This document shows positions 55,568 to 64,000 of a DNA stretch of 64,000 nucleotides, piece by piece. The position numbers and the translations under genes were made by a program. Source of the stretch: UBA6168 sp041741095 (GTDB lineage Bacteria > Bacteroidota > Bacteroidia > Chitinophagales > Saprospiraceae); assembly GCA_041741095.1 (NCBI GenBank), contig JBGSKQ010000058.1, positions 1 to 64,000 of the forward strand. Direction: 5' to 3'. The notes under the pieces were generated by a model that was not told the DNA's origin, made no database searches, and was given only the letters and a program-made list of their open reading frames with translations. Position 1 is the stretch's first letter, and each line of letters begins with the position of its first letter.

Positions 55568-58548
55568 CAAATAGCTTGTCGATGGTTTTTTTTAAGTTTT
55601 TGCAAAAACGCCTCAAGGTTACCAGGGATGTCTTCATCTATACCTTCGTGTTCAAAAACAAGCCCTGGTCGAAGTACTGGGATGTATTTACCTCCAGTTT
55701 CATAGACAAGTGCCTTCAAGTAATGAGCAAAGAAAGTGGATAGCAGCAATTCTTGGTCGTTCTGGACATGCTTGACACTGCTGGTTTGGACGCCCCTGCA
55801 TGGGAAAAACAAAGGATTTATTTTATTGGAAAATCCTTGTTTAAAGTAATAGATAGAACGAAAAACCTCGACCCCATGTACTTTATCAACATCAAACCAA
55901 GCACGGCTGTCATTTTTATCTTTTGATTCCCTGAATTTAAGGAACAGTGCCATGTGGTGGTGATGTCTCCAATATGGCAATAGGTGCATTTTAGCGTTCA
56001 ATTTGTCCATACCTTTTACTTGCAAATACTCCTCTGCCAAGGCCCTAATATGGATAGGCTCATAAAAATCTTGGACAGCTTCTTTTTCCCCTTTGTTTTT
56101 TGTGCTAGATTTTCCAAGATGCTCGGCAACAGCCTCATGGCAAGCAATAATTATTATTTGCTTACCTTCTTTGAGGATTTTGGATTCCATTTCGATGATT
56201 TCCTCTTTTTCCTTTTTATCACCTGATAAGGAGATCTCCGTTTGGTTGGCCAAGAATTTCCCACGTTCGCTGATCAAAAGTAAAACGTCCCAATCATTGT
56301 AAGATTTCAATGCCAAACGGAACTGATAGCTTAGGGCAAGGTTAGTATGGAGAATGTCTTCTCTGCGCAAGCTTTCAAAAAAATTCACGCTGCTATCACG
56401 AAAACGGGGGGTGATATCGTAAGTAAAGCCGCTGCGTATTTTGTCTAAATTTCGGCTGGTCCGTTTTAATAGATGCTCTTTCAAATTTTCCACCTGCCTA
56501 CACCTCTCGGCCAACAATTGGAATACGACTGAATCTGAAAAGTTTTTCAGCAGCCTGAAAATGACGAGAATGTGCAAATTGTCTGAACTATTCAAGTAGT
56601 CGGTAGGGTCATCAAAATCTAGTTTGCTTTCAGTAGAGCGGGCCAGTAACCGCAAAATGATTTTATCCTCCATCCTCCATTTATCTCTTCTCTTATCAAA
56701 AGGCCGGATGTTCAACAAGTTCCTGGAAAAGCTGAACCATTCGACCAACCTGAAAGTCTTCATGTAGATATTGTTCAATGAATACAGTTCTAAGCAATAA
56801 TCTTTGATGTGGCTTTCTGGAATACCCTTGTCTTCGAGCAGATATCTTTTGATGGATTTATCCGAAGATTTCCTCATCCTAGCTCTTCGTTGGTCTTCCA
56901 TGAATATCTTTTTATAATTAGAATAGAACCTTCCTATCCGCTCTTCCTTAATGGCTTCCCTTGGCTCAATAATTCCCTTGTTTTTGACCAGCAAGATGGC
57001 AACCTCGGCTACTGTCCGCTCAAAAAAATAGGCACTTGACCTGAAGTATGTGGTCAGTTCCCGGTATTTGTCTTGAACCTTTTGGATGTCGGAATAATCA
57101 TGATGGTATTTATGGTCAAAGGCATGGTAAAACACATCTGCGATGATGCAATGCCTTGCGATACCACGAGGCTTAAAATAGGGCGTAAAAAGATCTGATA
57201 CTTTTTCCCAAAGGCAGTTGAAGAACCCTGCCATCGGTACTTGAAATGCTTGATGATCTGGGTCAATCTTGGCCCAATCTTCCATCTTGATGTGCCGATT
57301 AATGATTTTCCCGTTTTTTGTTTTCAGCTTGAAATACTCGTCCAACTTATAGTCTTCCAATTCGGGGGTTTTGCTCCAGTTCACTTGAAAGAACTTTGAG
57401 CCGCTCTTCAGGTTGCCAGTCAGAAAAGTGTGGAATTCGGCACGCTCCAGTTCAAATCCTAAGCAGATGATATTGGCCTTGACACGGCTATCTTTTTCTT
57501 CCGGGTCGTCGGTCATCTGGCCACTAATCAATTTAATTATTAAATCCCTCATTTCTGCTGGTACCTCTATCCGATGTTGATCTCTGGTGAATTTCAAAGT
57601 GCTTTTGGCACTGGCAGTCCCGTGAATTTTGATGTAAATCGGCGTTTTTAGCCGCCCATCTATTATGATATTGTCCAGGTTCTCGCAGTCTGCTTCATTA
57701 GAGATGCTGTAATAATTTGAGCTGCCCATTTCTTCCTGGATGGCTTCGTCCAGTAACTCGTCAAAATTCACATTGATGATGACATCGAAGAACTGGTGCT
57801 TGAACATGTGCGCAATCTTCTCATAAACATGAGTCGGCAGATATTTTTTATTATAAATATTTTGAAGCGAATCTCGGAGCTTGAATCTTTCAGACTCACC
57901 TAATTTATTGTTCAACACCCCCAAGTAATCCTCTGGATCGAAAGGAAATCTCCGGTTTAAAGATGACCTTACCATGTAGCTTGACATCTCCTGTTTGTAC
58001 CGGGGATTTTTGTACTCTAGGTATTCTTTGAGCCGTCTGCCGAAGGGTATATATGGACAGGATGCATGGGTCGCTCCGGCCCCGACTATAAGAATGTTCC
58101 GGCTTTTTTCCATTTTTCCGAGATAATGGTTATCCTTTTTGTCCGAAAAGATGCTGCGTTTTTCGAGGTTGGGCATCTCTTCCCCAAACGAGATATGGAT
58201 GTAGTTCAGGGCCAGTTCGTAGGCCATTTCGTCAATGATGGGCTCAATATCTGCAAAGGTTGTTTCTCCATCCTCGGTGAACAAGCGGGAGTACTCCTTG
58301 AGTATTCCGAGGAGTGCGAAAATTATCTGATTGAGTTCAATGTGTTCATCGTCCATGGAGACAGTCCTCTGCCATTTGTGTTTTTCATGGGTGCTGTACC
58401 GGGCCTTTAATTGGATGACCAGATGTTTGAATTCGTTTTCTTCTATGCTGTCATTTGAAGTTTGTTCCAAACACTCTATAGCGTCCCTAATCCTGCCTTC
58501 AGAGATTAGCCAGTGCAGGTATTTTTTTGATTTGTAGTTCTCTTTCAT
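55567..58548 (-). CDS. EAD-like / SIR2-domain defence effector with large unknown C-terminus
   Basis: 993 residues. Residues ~8-85 (YLHWLISEGRIRDAIECLEQ ... VIQLKARYSTHEK ... ELNQIIFALLGIL) resemble effector-associated domain 11, a small helical adaptor of STAND-based conflict systems. Residues ~150-390 form a SIR2-like Rossmann domain: GAGATHAS (156-163), NFDE (261-264), KIHG with His309, and CLGFELE (~362). This suggests an NAD-consuming effector. The remaining ~600 residues, with HHHHMAL near 880-890, match nothing I recognise. It lies between hsdS (97 bp away) and the hsdR remnant. It is predicted to act as an abortive-infection effector recruited by a STAND partner. Confidence 0.75.
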   Translation of the reverse strand: MKENYKSKKYLHWLISEGRIRDAIECLEQTSNDSIEENEFKHLVIQLKARYSTHEKHKWQRTVSMDDEHIELNQIIFALLGILKEYSRLFTEDGETTFADIEPIIDEMAYELALNYIHISFGEEMPNLEKRSIFSDKKDNHYLGKMEKSRNILIVGAGATHASCPYIPFGRRLKEYLEYKNPRYKQEMSSYMVRSSLNRRFPFDPEDYLGVLNNKLGESERFKLRDSLQNIYNKKYLPTHVYEKIAHMFKHQFFDVIINVNFDELLDEAIQEEMGSSNYYSISNEADCENLDNIIIDGRLKTPIYIKIHGTASAKSTLKFTRDQHRIEVPAEMRDLIIKLISGQMTDDPEEKDSRVKANIICLGFELERAEFHTFLTGNLKSGSKFFQVNWSKTPELEDYKLDEYFKLKTKNGKIINRHIKMEDWAKIDPDHQAFQVPMAGFFNCLWEKVSDLFTPYFKPRGIARHCIIADVFYHAFDHKYHHDYSDIQKVQDKYRELTTYFRSSAYFFERTVAEVAILLVKNKGIIEPREAIKEERIGRFYSNYKKIFMEDQRRARMRKSSDKSIKRYLLEDKGIPESHIKDYCLELYSLNNIYMKTFRLVEWFSFSRNLLNIRPFDKRRDKWRMEDKIILRLLARSTESKLDFDDPTDYLNSSDNLHILVIFRLLKNFSDSVVFQLLAERCRQVENLKEHLLKRTSRNLDKIRSGFTYDITPRFRDSSVNFFESLRREDILHTNLALSYQFRLALKSYNDWDVLLLISERGKFLANQTEISLSGDKKEKEEIIEMESKILKEGKQIIIIACHEAVAEHLGKSSTKNKGEKEAVQDFYEPIHIRALAEEYLQVKGMDKLNAKMHLLPYWRHHHHMALFLKFRESKDKNDSRAWFDVDKVHGVEVFRSIYYFKQGFSNKINPLFFPCRGVQTSSVKHVQNDQELLLSTFFAHYLKALVYETGGKYIPVLRPGLVFEHEGIDEDIPGNLEAFLQKLKKNHRQAI

Positions 58549-58645
58549 TCGTGTTAGTCTTATTTAGTGTTTTTTAATGGTTTATGCTTCCAAAGAGTCC
58601 ATTCGAGGCAACTTTTTTCACATGTGTAGGGTGCGACATTTTCTA

Positions 58646-59884
58646 TTATGAAACCAGCCGTGTTTTCCCCGTCAACAACTCCCCCATCATCCCTTGCTTG
58701 AGATGGCGGTATTTGGAGAGGGTTTGGGCAAGGGTTTCGATTTCGGCGTCCATGTCTAACAATATACCTGATATTCTTGCTTGCTCATCTGGTGATGGAA
58801 AGGGTATTTCGAATGAATTCAGACTCTTGTTGGTTATTTGGTTTATAGTTGCTCCTAAGTATTCATCAATTTGCCGTTTTATGATGTTTGACTGAAATAC
58901 GTTAATGATAAATTCATTATAAGGAGACCTGTAAACAGACATGAACGCTCCAAATGTTTCGCCAATAGCTTGACCATCAATTAATGCACATTTTCCAATC
59001 AATTCCCGGCTTCCATTCCTAACGCAAATTAATATGTCATTCTTTTGGAGGATTAGCTTATCAGGTACAGAAACATCAACATAAACATTGTCCTCAAAAC
59101 TCAATGCCCCTTCCTGAATGTTGGAAGAACGCATTACCAATTTACCACTTTCTTTAACATTGTCCGGCGAGTACGTTAAACCAATAATGCAATCTCCAAT
59201 CTCCCCCAACCGCTTCACCTCCCACCCCTCCCGATTACTATCGGGATTCGCCCTCAACAACTCCTGCATCGCCCCCTGCTTGATGAGCCGCTTTTTTTCG
59301 ATGATCTTTTCTAGGCTGTTGATAAGGGCATCCGTGTTGCTCAGGGCGGCGGCGATGGCGGTTTGTTCGGGGAGGGAAGGTGGGAATGCGACTTTTACAC
59401 CTTTTAATATTTGAGTATTCAATGATGCCATAGTTTGACCTACAGCAACACTTCTAATCCTTTGTTTAGTAGATTCATGATGGAAATAATAGCTCAAATA
59501 AGGTGGATGTACTTCACCTTCATTTAGCCTAATTCGAAGCAATCGTCCAGAAAAAAGCCAACCATTTTCAATTTTCTTTACCAAAGAGTTTCTATCAACT
59601 GAACCCACTCGACTAAACACTATATCACCAGAATTCAGTGAATATGAACTTAACCTTTTTTTGTCAGCATCTGAAACCATAGGCAAATTATCATGAACAA
59701 TGCCTTGTTCTCCTAAATGCTCAACAGTAATTATTGGAGTTCCATCATCTACATAATCCTTTTGATGCAATGCAGAACCAAATGGACCAGTTTTGACATC
59801 GGATATAAATCCTAATTCCTTGACCTCCCAATCCTCCGGCAGCACCCCCACCTCCGTCCATTTATATCCTTTTTTCACTTCCAT
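58646..59884 (-). CDS. hsdS: Type I restriction-modification specificity subunit S
   Basis: 412 residues with two target-recognition domains (~15-170 and ~220-365). Each is followed by a conserved helical spacer: PEQTAIAAALSNTDALINSLEKI...LIKQGAMQELL and DEQARISGILLDMDAEIETLAQ...HLKQGMMGELLTGKT. Together they read a bipartite DNA site for HsdM and HsdR. The DNA of both recognition domains is clearly more AT-rich than the spacers. The start overlaps hsdM by 10 bp. A palindrome lies in the coding sequence between the two halves. Confidence 0.93.
   Translation of the reverse strand: MEVKKGYKWTEVGVLPEDWEVKELGFISDVKTGPFGSALHQKDYVDDGTPIITVEHLGEQGIVHDNLPMVSDADKKRLSSYSLNSGDIVFSRVGSVDRNSLVKKIENGWLFSGRLLRIRLNEGEVHPPYLSYYFHHESTKQRIRSVAVGQTMASLNTQILKGVKVAFPPSLPEQTAIAAALSNTDALINSLEKIIEKKRLIKQGAMQELLRANPDSNREGWEVKRLGEIGDCIIGLTYSPDNVKESGKLVMRSSNIQEGALSFEDNVYVDVSVPDKLILQKNDILICVRNGSRELIGKCALIDGQAIGETFGAFMSVYRSPYNEFIINVFQSNIIKRQIDEYLGATINQITNKSLNSFEIPFPSPDEQARISGILLDMDAEIETLAQTLSKYRHLKQGMMGELLTGKTRLVS
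59229..59246. repeat. TCCCGAT-tact-ATCGGGA palindrome inside hsdS
   Basis: 16 of 18 bp match the intergenic palindrome at 43047-43064. In hsdS it encodes part of the linker PDSNRE at about residues 214-219, between the first conserved spacer and the second recognition domain. Confidence 0.8.
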
Positions 59885-62370
59885 ACGTATCCCATTTTTT
59901 CAAGGTGAGCGTTTACTTTTTCCTCCAGGGCCTTCACCGCTACCAATTGTTGGGGCAACGGGGTATCGTAGCGGTCGGCCAGTTCCTTGATGCGTTGCGT
60001 GAGGCGTTGGCTGATGCGCTGCATCTCGGTGGCAACGGCAGCATCGAGGGTGGCCATCCACTTGTCGTCCACCACCAGCGCCTTTATTTCGTCGCCGCTG
60101 AGGGTGGGGTATTTGTTCCAGACTTTGGTTTCGAGTTCGGACTGTAGTTGCTTTATTTTCTTGTTCAAGTCTGCCATGGCATCTTGTAGTTCAAGGTATT
60201 CCTTTAGCATTTTCCTTTCCTCCTCGTATTCATCAGCTTGATTGGACTTTGATTTTGATTTGGGTGAAATCGCTTGTAGCCTCTTTTTCGCACTGGCCAC
60301 AGACAGCTTGTCTTTTTCGTTTAATGCATCAATCAATAATCCGTCCTCGCCAGTATGCTCATCTATATCTTCCATCAGCAAGTAGAGCGCATCTAAAGCA
60401 GCCTGTACATCCTGGATTTCTTTTGTCTCCTGAAAGAAATACCTGTCCACAAGCAGGCCCGGTTTCAGCAGGCGGCTTTCCATGCCTTCCAGCCCGTTCA
60501 CTTCCTTTTCTTTTGTCTTGCCATTTTTGTCCTTGTTGGTTTTTACCATGCGATAGACCATCCGCCCGCTTTTCCAATCCTCGTCGGAAATAACATAGAC
60601 GTCGTCCTGCATGGTCTCGTTCCAGTAGGCCATCAGGTGTTGGTACATGTCGTATTTGTCAAGCAAGCGCAGGCCATCGAAGGCAGCGAGCAGTTCTTCG
60701 GAAATGTCGTGGATAAGCTGCTTGGGCTTCACGCCCGGTTGTAGGCCTTTTAATTTAGGGATGGTCTGTTGCTTCCATTTGCCATACACCGAATTCACCG
60801 CTTCGCCATATTGCTTGAATTCGGGATGTTCAAAAATGGTGGTCTTAATGGCGGCCTTGTCATTTTTCAAATCGCTGTAACCCTCCCTGCTGTTCGGGGC
60901 AAACAAGGCTTTTCGCAAGCTGGGATAGACCCGCCAGAAGTTGTTCAGGGCGTCCAAATCGGCATTGGGAATGCCGCCGAGCAGGTGGGCGCTGATGTCC
61001 TGGATGTCTTCTTCCTCCTGGCTGTCAATGTAGCGGGGCAGGTTGAGATTGTACTCCTTTTCTGCTATTTCCGACAAGGGGACGATGCGGCTGAATTTGG
61101 GCAGTTCAAGCTGTTTGTTGAACACGTCCACGATTTTGTGGATGTCCTGGTCACGGAGGCGGTTCTTAGGGCCGTCCTTCATAAAGCCCTTGCTGGCGTC
61201 CACCATAAAAATGGCTTTGCGGCTGTGGGCGTATTCCTTATCCAGCACGATAAGGCAGGCGGGGATGCCAGTACCGTAAAACAGGTTGGCGGGAAGGCCG
61301 ATGATACCCTTGATGTAACAGCGGCCTGGTTTCATGAGGTTCTTGCGGATTTCAGCTTCTGCATTTCCTCTGAACAGTACGCCGTGCGGAAGGATGACGG
61401 CTGCCTTGCCCGTGCTTTTCAGTGAGCGCAGCATGTGCAGGAGGAAGGCGAAGTCGCCGTTTTTGGCGGGTGGCACACCATAGCCGGTGAAACGGCCATA
61501 GTCGTCGTCGTTTTCACTTTCCACTTTCAGGCCGTTGCTCCAGTTTTTGGAAGAAAACGGCGGATTGGCCACGATGTAGTCAAAGCGTTTGAGGCTGCCG
61601 TCCACCTCCTTGAACTGCGGGTCGGATAGGGTGCTGTTGCCCGTGCATTTTATCAAAGCGGTCGGGCAGTCGTGCAGCACCATGTTCATGCGGGCGAGGC
61701 CAGCGGTGGCGCTTTCTTTTTCCTGCCCGTAAATGGTGATTTTGCGGTCGGCTTCGTCAGCTACTTTCAGCAATAGCGAACCAGAGCCGCAGGTGGGGTC
61801 ATAGACAGTAGTGGTGCTGCTGCTATTGGCGTGGCTGATGCCGATGATTTTGGCCATGATACGGCTCACCTCTGCCGGGGTGTAGAACTGTCCCTTGCTC
61901 TTGCCGCTTTCTGTGGCGAAGTTGCGCATCAGGTACTCGTAAGCATCGCCGAGGATGTCGTCGCCCTCTGCTTTGTTCTTGCTGAAATTGAGTTCCGGCT
62001 TCTCGAAGATGGCGATGAGGTTGGTGAGGCGTTTTACTTTTTCGTCGCCCGTGCCTAATTTTTCGGGGTTGTCGAAGTCCACCTTGATACTACCAAGCGA
62101 TTTGTTGGCCTTTTCGATGGGGTCTATAATTTCCTTGTTGATGCGGTCGCCGATGTCGGGGTTTCCTTTGAGCACTACCATATCCTTGAAGCTGGCCCCC
62201 TTTGGAACGGTGATGGGCGCAAAGGGCACACCAGCGTATTTGTCGCTGATGTATTTGATGAAGAGCATGATAAGCACGTAGTCTTTGTACTCGGAAGCGT
62301 CCATGCCGCCCCGCAGTTCGTCGCAGGAGGCCCAGATGGAGGAGTAGAGTTCGGATTTTTTTATGGCCAT
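59875..62370 (-). CDS. hsdM: Type I restriction-modification DNA methyltransferase subunit M
   Basis: 831 residues. An N-terminal helical domain (~1-130) precedes the N6-adenine methyltransferase core, with SAM-binding DPTCGSGSLL (191-200) and catalytic NPPF (269-272). The C-terminal part beyond ~500 is long and includes coiled-coil stretches (ELQDAMADLNKKIKQLQSEL), so the protein is larger than the ~500-residue enteric type. It methylates adenine in the site chosen by HsdS and protects host DNA. Its ATG directly follows the NACHT gene stop with no spacer and its end overlaps hsdS by 10 bp, indicating tight co-translation. Confidence 0.93.
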   Translation of the reverse strand: MAIKKSELYSSIWASCDELRGGMDASEYKDYVLIMLFIKYISDKYAGVPFAPITVPKGASFKDMVVLKGNPDIGDRINKEIIDPIEKANKSLGSIKVDFDNPEKLGTGDEKVKRLTNLIAIFEKPELNFSKNKAEGDDILGDAYEYLMRNFATESGKSKGQFYTPAEVSRIMAKIIGISHANSSSTTTVYDPTCGSGSLLLKVADEADRKITIYGQEKESATAGLARMNMVLHDCPTALIKCTGNSTLSDPQFKEVDGSLKRFDYIVANPPFSSKNWSNGLKVESENDDDYGRFTGYGVPPAKNGDFAFLLHMLRSLKSTGKAAVILPHGVLFRGNAEAEIRKNLMKPGRCYIKGIIGLPANLFYGTGIPACLIVLDKEYAHSRKAIFMVDASKGFMKDGPKNRLRDQDIHKIVDVFNKQLELPKFSRIVPLSEIAEKEYNLNLPRYIDSQEEEDIQDISAHLLGGIPNADLDALNNFWRVYPSLRKALFAPNSREGYSDLKNDKAAIKTTIFEHPEFKQYGEAVNSVYGKWKQQTIPKLKGLQPGVKPKQLIHDISEELLAAFDGLRLLDKYDMYQHLMAYWNETMQDDVYVISDEDWKSGRMVYRMVKTNKDKNGKTKEKEVNGLEGMESRLLKPGLLVDRYFFQETKEIQDVQAALDALYLLMEDIDEHTGEDGLLIDALNEKDKLSVASAKKRLQAISPKSKSKSNQADEYEEERKMLKEYLELQDAMADLNKKIKQLQSELETKVWNKYPTLSGDEIKALVVDDKWMATLDAAVATEMQRISQRLTQRIKELADRYDTPLPQQLVAVKALEEKVNAHLEKMGYVWK

Positions 62371-64000
62371 TTAGTAGTAGATTTCAACATTAGGCAATGC
62401 AACTTCCAGGTCTTTGCATTCTTTAATAAAATTATTCGCAGAAGTTAGGTCATTAAAAGTAATTGGATCTAAATTATTATCTTTGGCGTCATTTTCATTT
62501 TTTTCTGGTGAAGCAACCAATACATAGAATTTAATAATGGCGATTGTTTCTGATTTGTTCTGAAATTTAATATCAAACCGTGGTTTGTCCCTAATTGATT
62601 CAAATAAATTGTTGAAATTCTGTAAGCTTGATTCCATGTACCACTTTGTTTTAATTATATCCTCAATCAAAATATTTTCTTTGCCCCAGCTTGATGCAAA
62701 TTTTCTTTTGGGGTGATTTTCAATTATAGCATTAGCTTCCAATGTCTTAAATGTCATGATTTGAGTAATTCTGGAATATAGCTCTGGTAAATTTTTGAAT
62801 TTATTTTCTAATAAATATTCACTAAACATAATATTTCCTTCCAAATTATAAAAACTGTACAATACTTTATTCTTTATGGCATCAAATAAAATAATATATT
62901 TCATTGAATCAATTTGCAAGTATCTAAAATGTTTGGCGGTTAAAATGTCTAATTTTCTTATTATCAATGAATTTATATTCTTCCAATCTTTGTGAGAAAG
63001 ATATGATAATGGGATTAATTCAATTGACTTTTTTAAAGTATAATAGCCAGCAATATTTGGAAGAATCTGTGAAAATAATAATTCATTAAAAAATATTTTA
63101 GTTGTATCAAAACTAAGATAATCGAAAGAGTAAAAAAACTTTAAATCTTTTAAAGTCGCTATTGCTAAGAAATATTCAAGAACAGATTTGTGTGAGAATT
63201 TATAATTCTCCGTATTCCGATTTAACAAAGCCCTGCTCCTCAACTCCGACTCCTTGACAATTGCCTTCCCCCAATCCTCCTCCAATCCCGACAAACTCAT
63301 TCCCGTCTCCGAAAAAAACGGCTCATCATACCGAATAAACAGACCACCCCGCTTTTCCCGGTTATTGTACATATCCACCGCCAGTTCTTGGGAGAAGATT
63401 TTGATTTTCTCCTTGAAGGCTTCCACGCTGCCGTATTTTTCCCGGATGCCCGGCTTGCGTGATTCCCGGTCTATCCATTCGTCTATCAGGGCTTCATAAA
63501 CTTGGTAGCTGTATTCGTAGTCCCGGTTTTGCTTTACGAGGTCCCGTATATGCGAGAGCAGCATCGGGCGCACGATGAGGTTTTGGCTTTTACGGGTTAG
63601 CTGCCATGCCCGCCATAGTTTTTGCCAGTTGAAGGGGTTCAGTACGTTGAAGCGCTTGTGCAGGTAGCGCAGCACGTCCCAGTCGCTGAACACGGAGACG
63701 TAGAGGTGCTGGAAGGTGTATTCCCCGCCCTCCCCGCCAAACTGGTATTGTGAGGTGAGGTAGGGCTGCTCTTTTTCCGAAGGGAAAAAATGAGTGCGGC
63801 AGGTAATGACCACCGCCCGGAAACGCCAAGCCTTGTTCAGGATGTCGCTCATGCGCTGCTTGTAGTCGCCGAGGGCCTTGGTGTCCTCGTCGAAAGCATC
63901 GAGGAGGAGGATGGTATTGGCTTTTGCTTTGTCATCTATTTTATCGAGTTCTTCCAGCGCCTCCGGCCTGCCCAGCGGGAACAGCACGATGTCGTATTTC
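62371..64000 (-). CDS. NACHT-type STAND NTPase, 5' end outside the window
   Basis: About 542 visible residues; the frame stays open to the window edge (KYDIVLFPLG...), so the start and the Walker A lie outside. Walker B is the NACHT-typical ILLLDAFDED, followed by the arginine-bearing VVITCRTHFF and a helical region ending FSHKSVLEYFLA, a standard NACHT C-terminal motif. After this, ~280 residues form an AT-rich sensor-like region of unknown fold. It probably senses an invader signal and oligomerises. The stop directly abuts the hsdM start. The missing N-terminus would carry its effector or adaptor domain. Confidence 0.82.
   Translation of the reverse strand, partial: KYDIVLFPLGRPEALEELDKIDDKAKANTILLLDAFDEDTKALGDYKQRMSDILNKAWRFRAVVITCRTHFFPSEKEQPYLTSQYQFGGEGGEYTFQHLYVSVFSDWDVLRYLHKRFNVLNPFNWQKLWRAWQLTRKSQNLIVRPMLLSHIRDLVKQNRDYEYSYQVYEALIDEWIDRESRKPGIREKYGSVEAFKEKIKIFSQELAVDMYNNREKRGGLFIRYDEPFFSETGMSLSGLEEDWGKAIVKESELRSRALLNRNTENYKFSHKSVLEYFLAIATLKDLKFFYSFDYLSFDTTKIFFNELLFSQILPNIAGYYTLKKSIELIPLSYLSHKDWKNINSLIIRKLDILTAKHFRYLQIDSMKYIILFDAIKNKVLYSFYNLEGNIMFSEYLLENKFKNLPELYSRITQIMTFKTLEANAIIENHPKRKFASSWGKENILIEDIIKTKWYMESSLQNFNNLFESIRDKPRFDIKFQNKSETIAIIKFYVLVASPEKNENDAKDNNLDPITFNDLTSANNFIKECKDLEVALPNVEIYY

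Overview
The window looks like chromosomal DNA of a Bacteroidota bacterium, most likely of the Saprospiraceae/Chitinophagales type. Three large secreted proteins end in type IX secretion (T9SS) sorting domains: one type A, and two of the gliding-motility-associated CHU_C type. Many upstream regions carry the Bacteroidota -7 box TAnnTTTG. A futalosine-pathway gene (mqnD), DUF4836 and DUF4442 genes, and ECF-sigma control fit the same group. No rRNA, tRNA or CRISPR array was found.

Positions 1-47,800 are mostly core and surface genes. From the left: a NUDIX hydrolase, a clan-A glycoside hydrolase and a hotdog thioesterase-like protein; a SprB-repeat adhesin; rmlD; a peptide-recycling pair (NlpC/P60 lipoprotein with an amino-acid permease); a family 2 glycosyltransferase and type II NADH dehydrogenase; a subtilisin-like T9SS protease and a seven-blade beta-propeller T9SS protein; an ECF sigma factor with a membrane-anchored partner. 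Then come metabolic and housekeeping genes: hbd, an RluA-type pseudouridine synthase, mqnD, ald, tex, dapF, a DegQ-like protease, a biotin-dependent carboxylase beta subunit with a tiny coupled membrane protein, an outer-membrane barrel, a DUF4836 lipoprotein, purL and a TlpA-like lipoprotein. A palindrome-rich zone (42.7-44.7 kb) surrounds a helical protein of unknown function. A class III cyclase/TolB-like/TPR protein, a small membrane protein and an M1 aminopeptidase follow.

Positions 49,658-64,000 form one minus-strand defence island built on a type I restriction-modification system. Transcription order is NACHT (STAND) NTPase (5' end outside the window), hsdM, hsdS, a 993-residue protein with an N-terminal effector-associated-domain-like region followed by a SIR2-like domain, a truncated hsdR 5' remnant, an AbiEi-like antitoxin, an AbiEii-like nucleotidyltransferase, hsdR, and a YgjP-type metallopeptidase. 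The NACHT gene abuts hsdM with no spacer, and several other junctions are tight or overlapping, so the parts are probably co-expressed.

Two points stand out. First, the NACHT sensor and the EAD-SIR2 effector bracket hsdMS, which suggests an abortive-infection arm joined to restriction. Second, the toxin-antitoxin pair lies between near-identical 72-bp direct repeats of the hsdR 5' end. It therefore looks like a cassette that supplies hsdR with a replacement N-terminus, carries its own promoter, and could be lost by recombination between the repeats.
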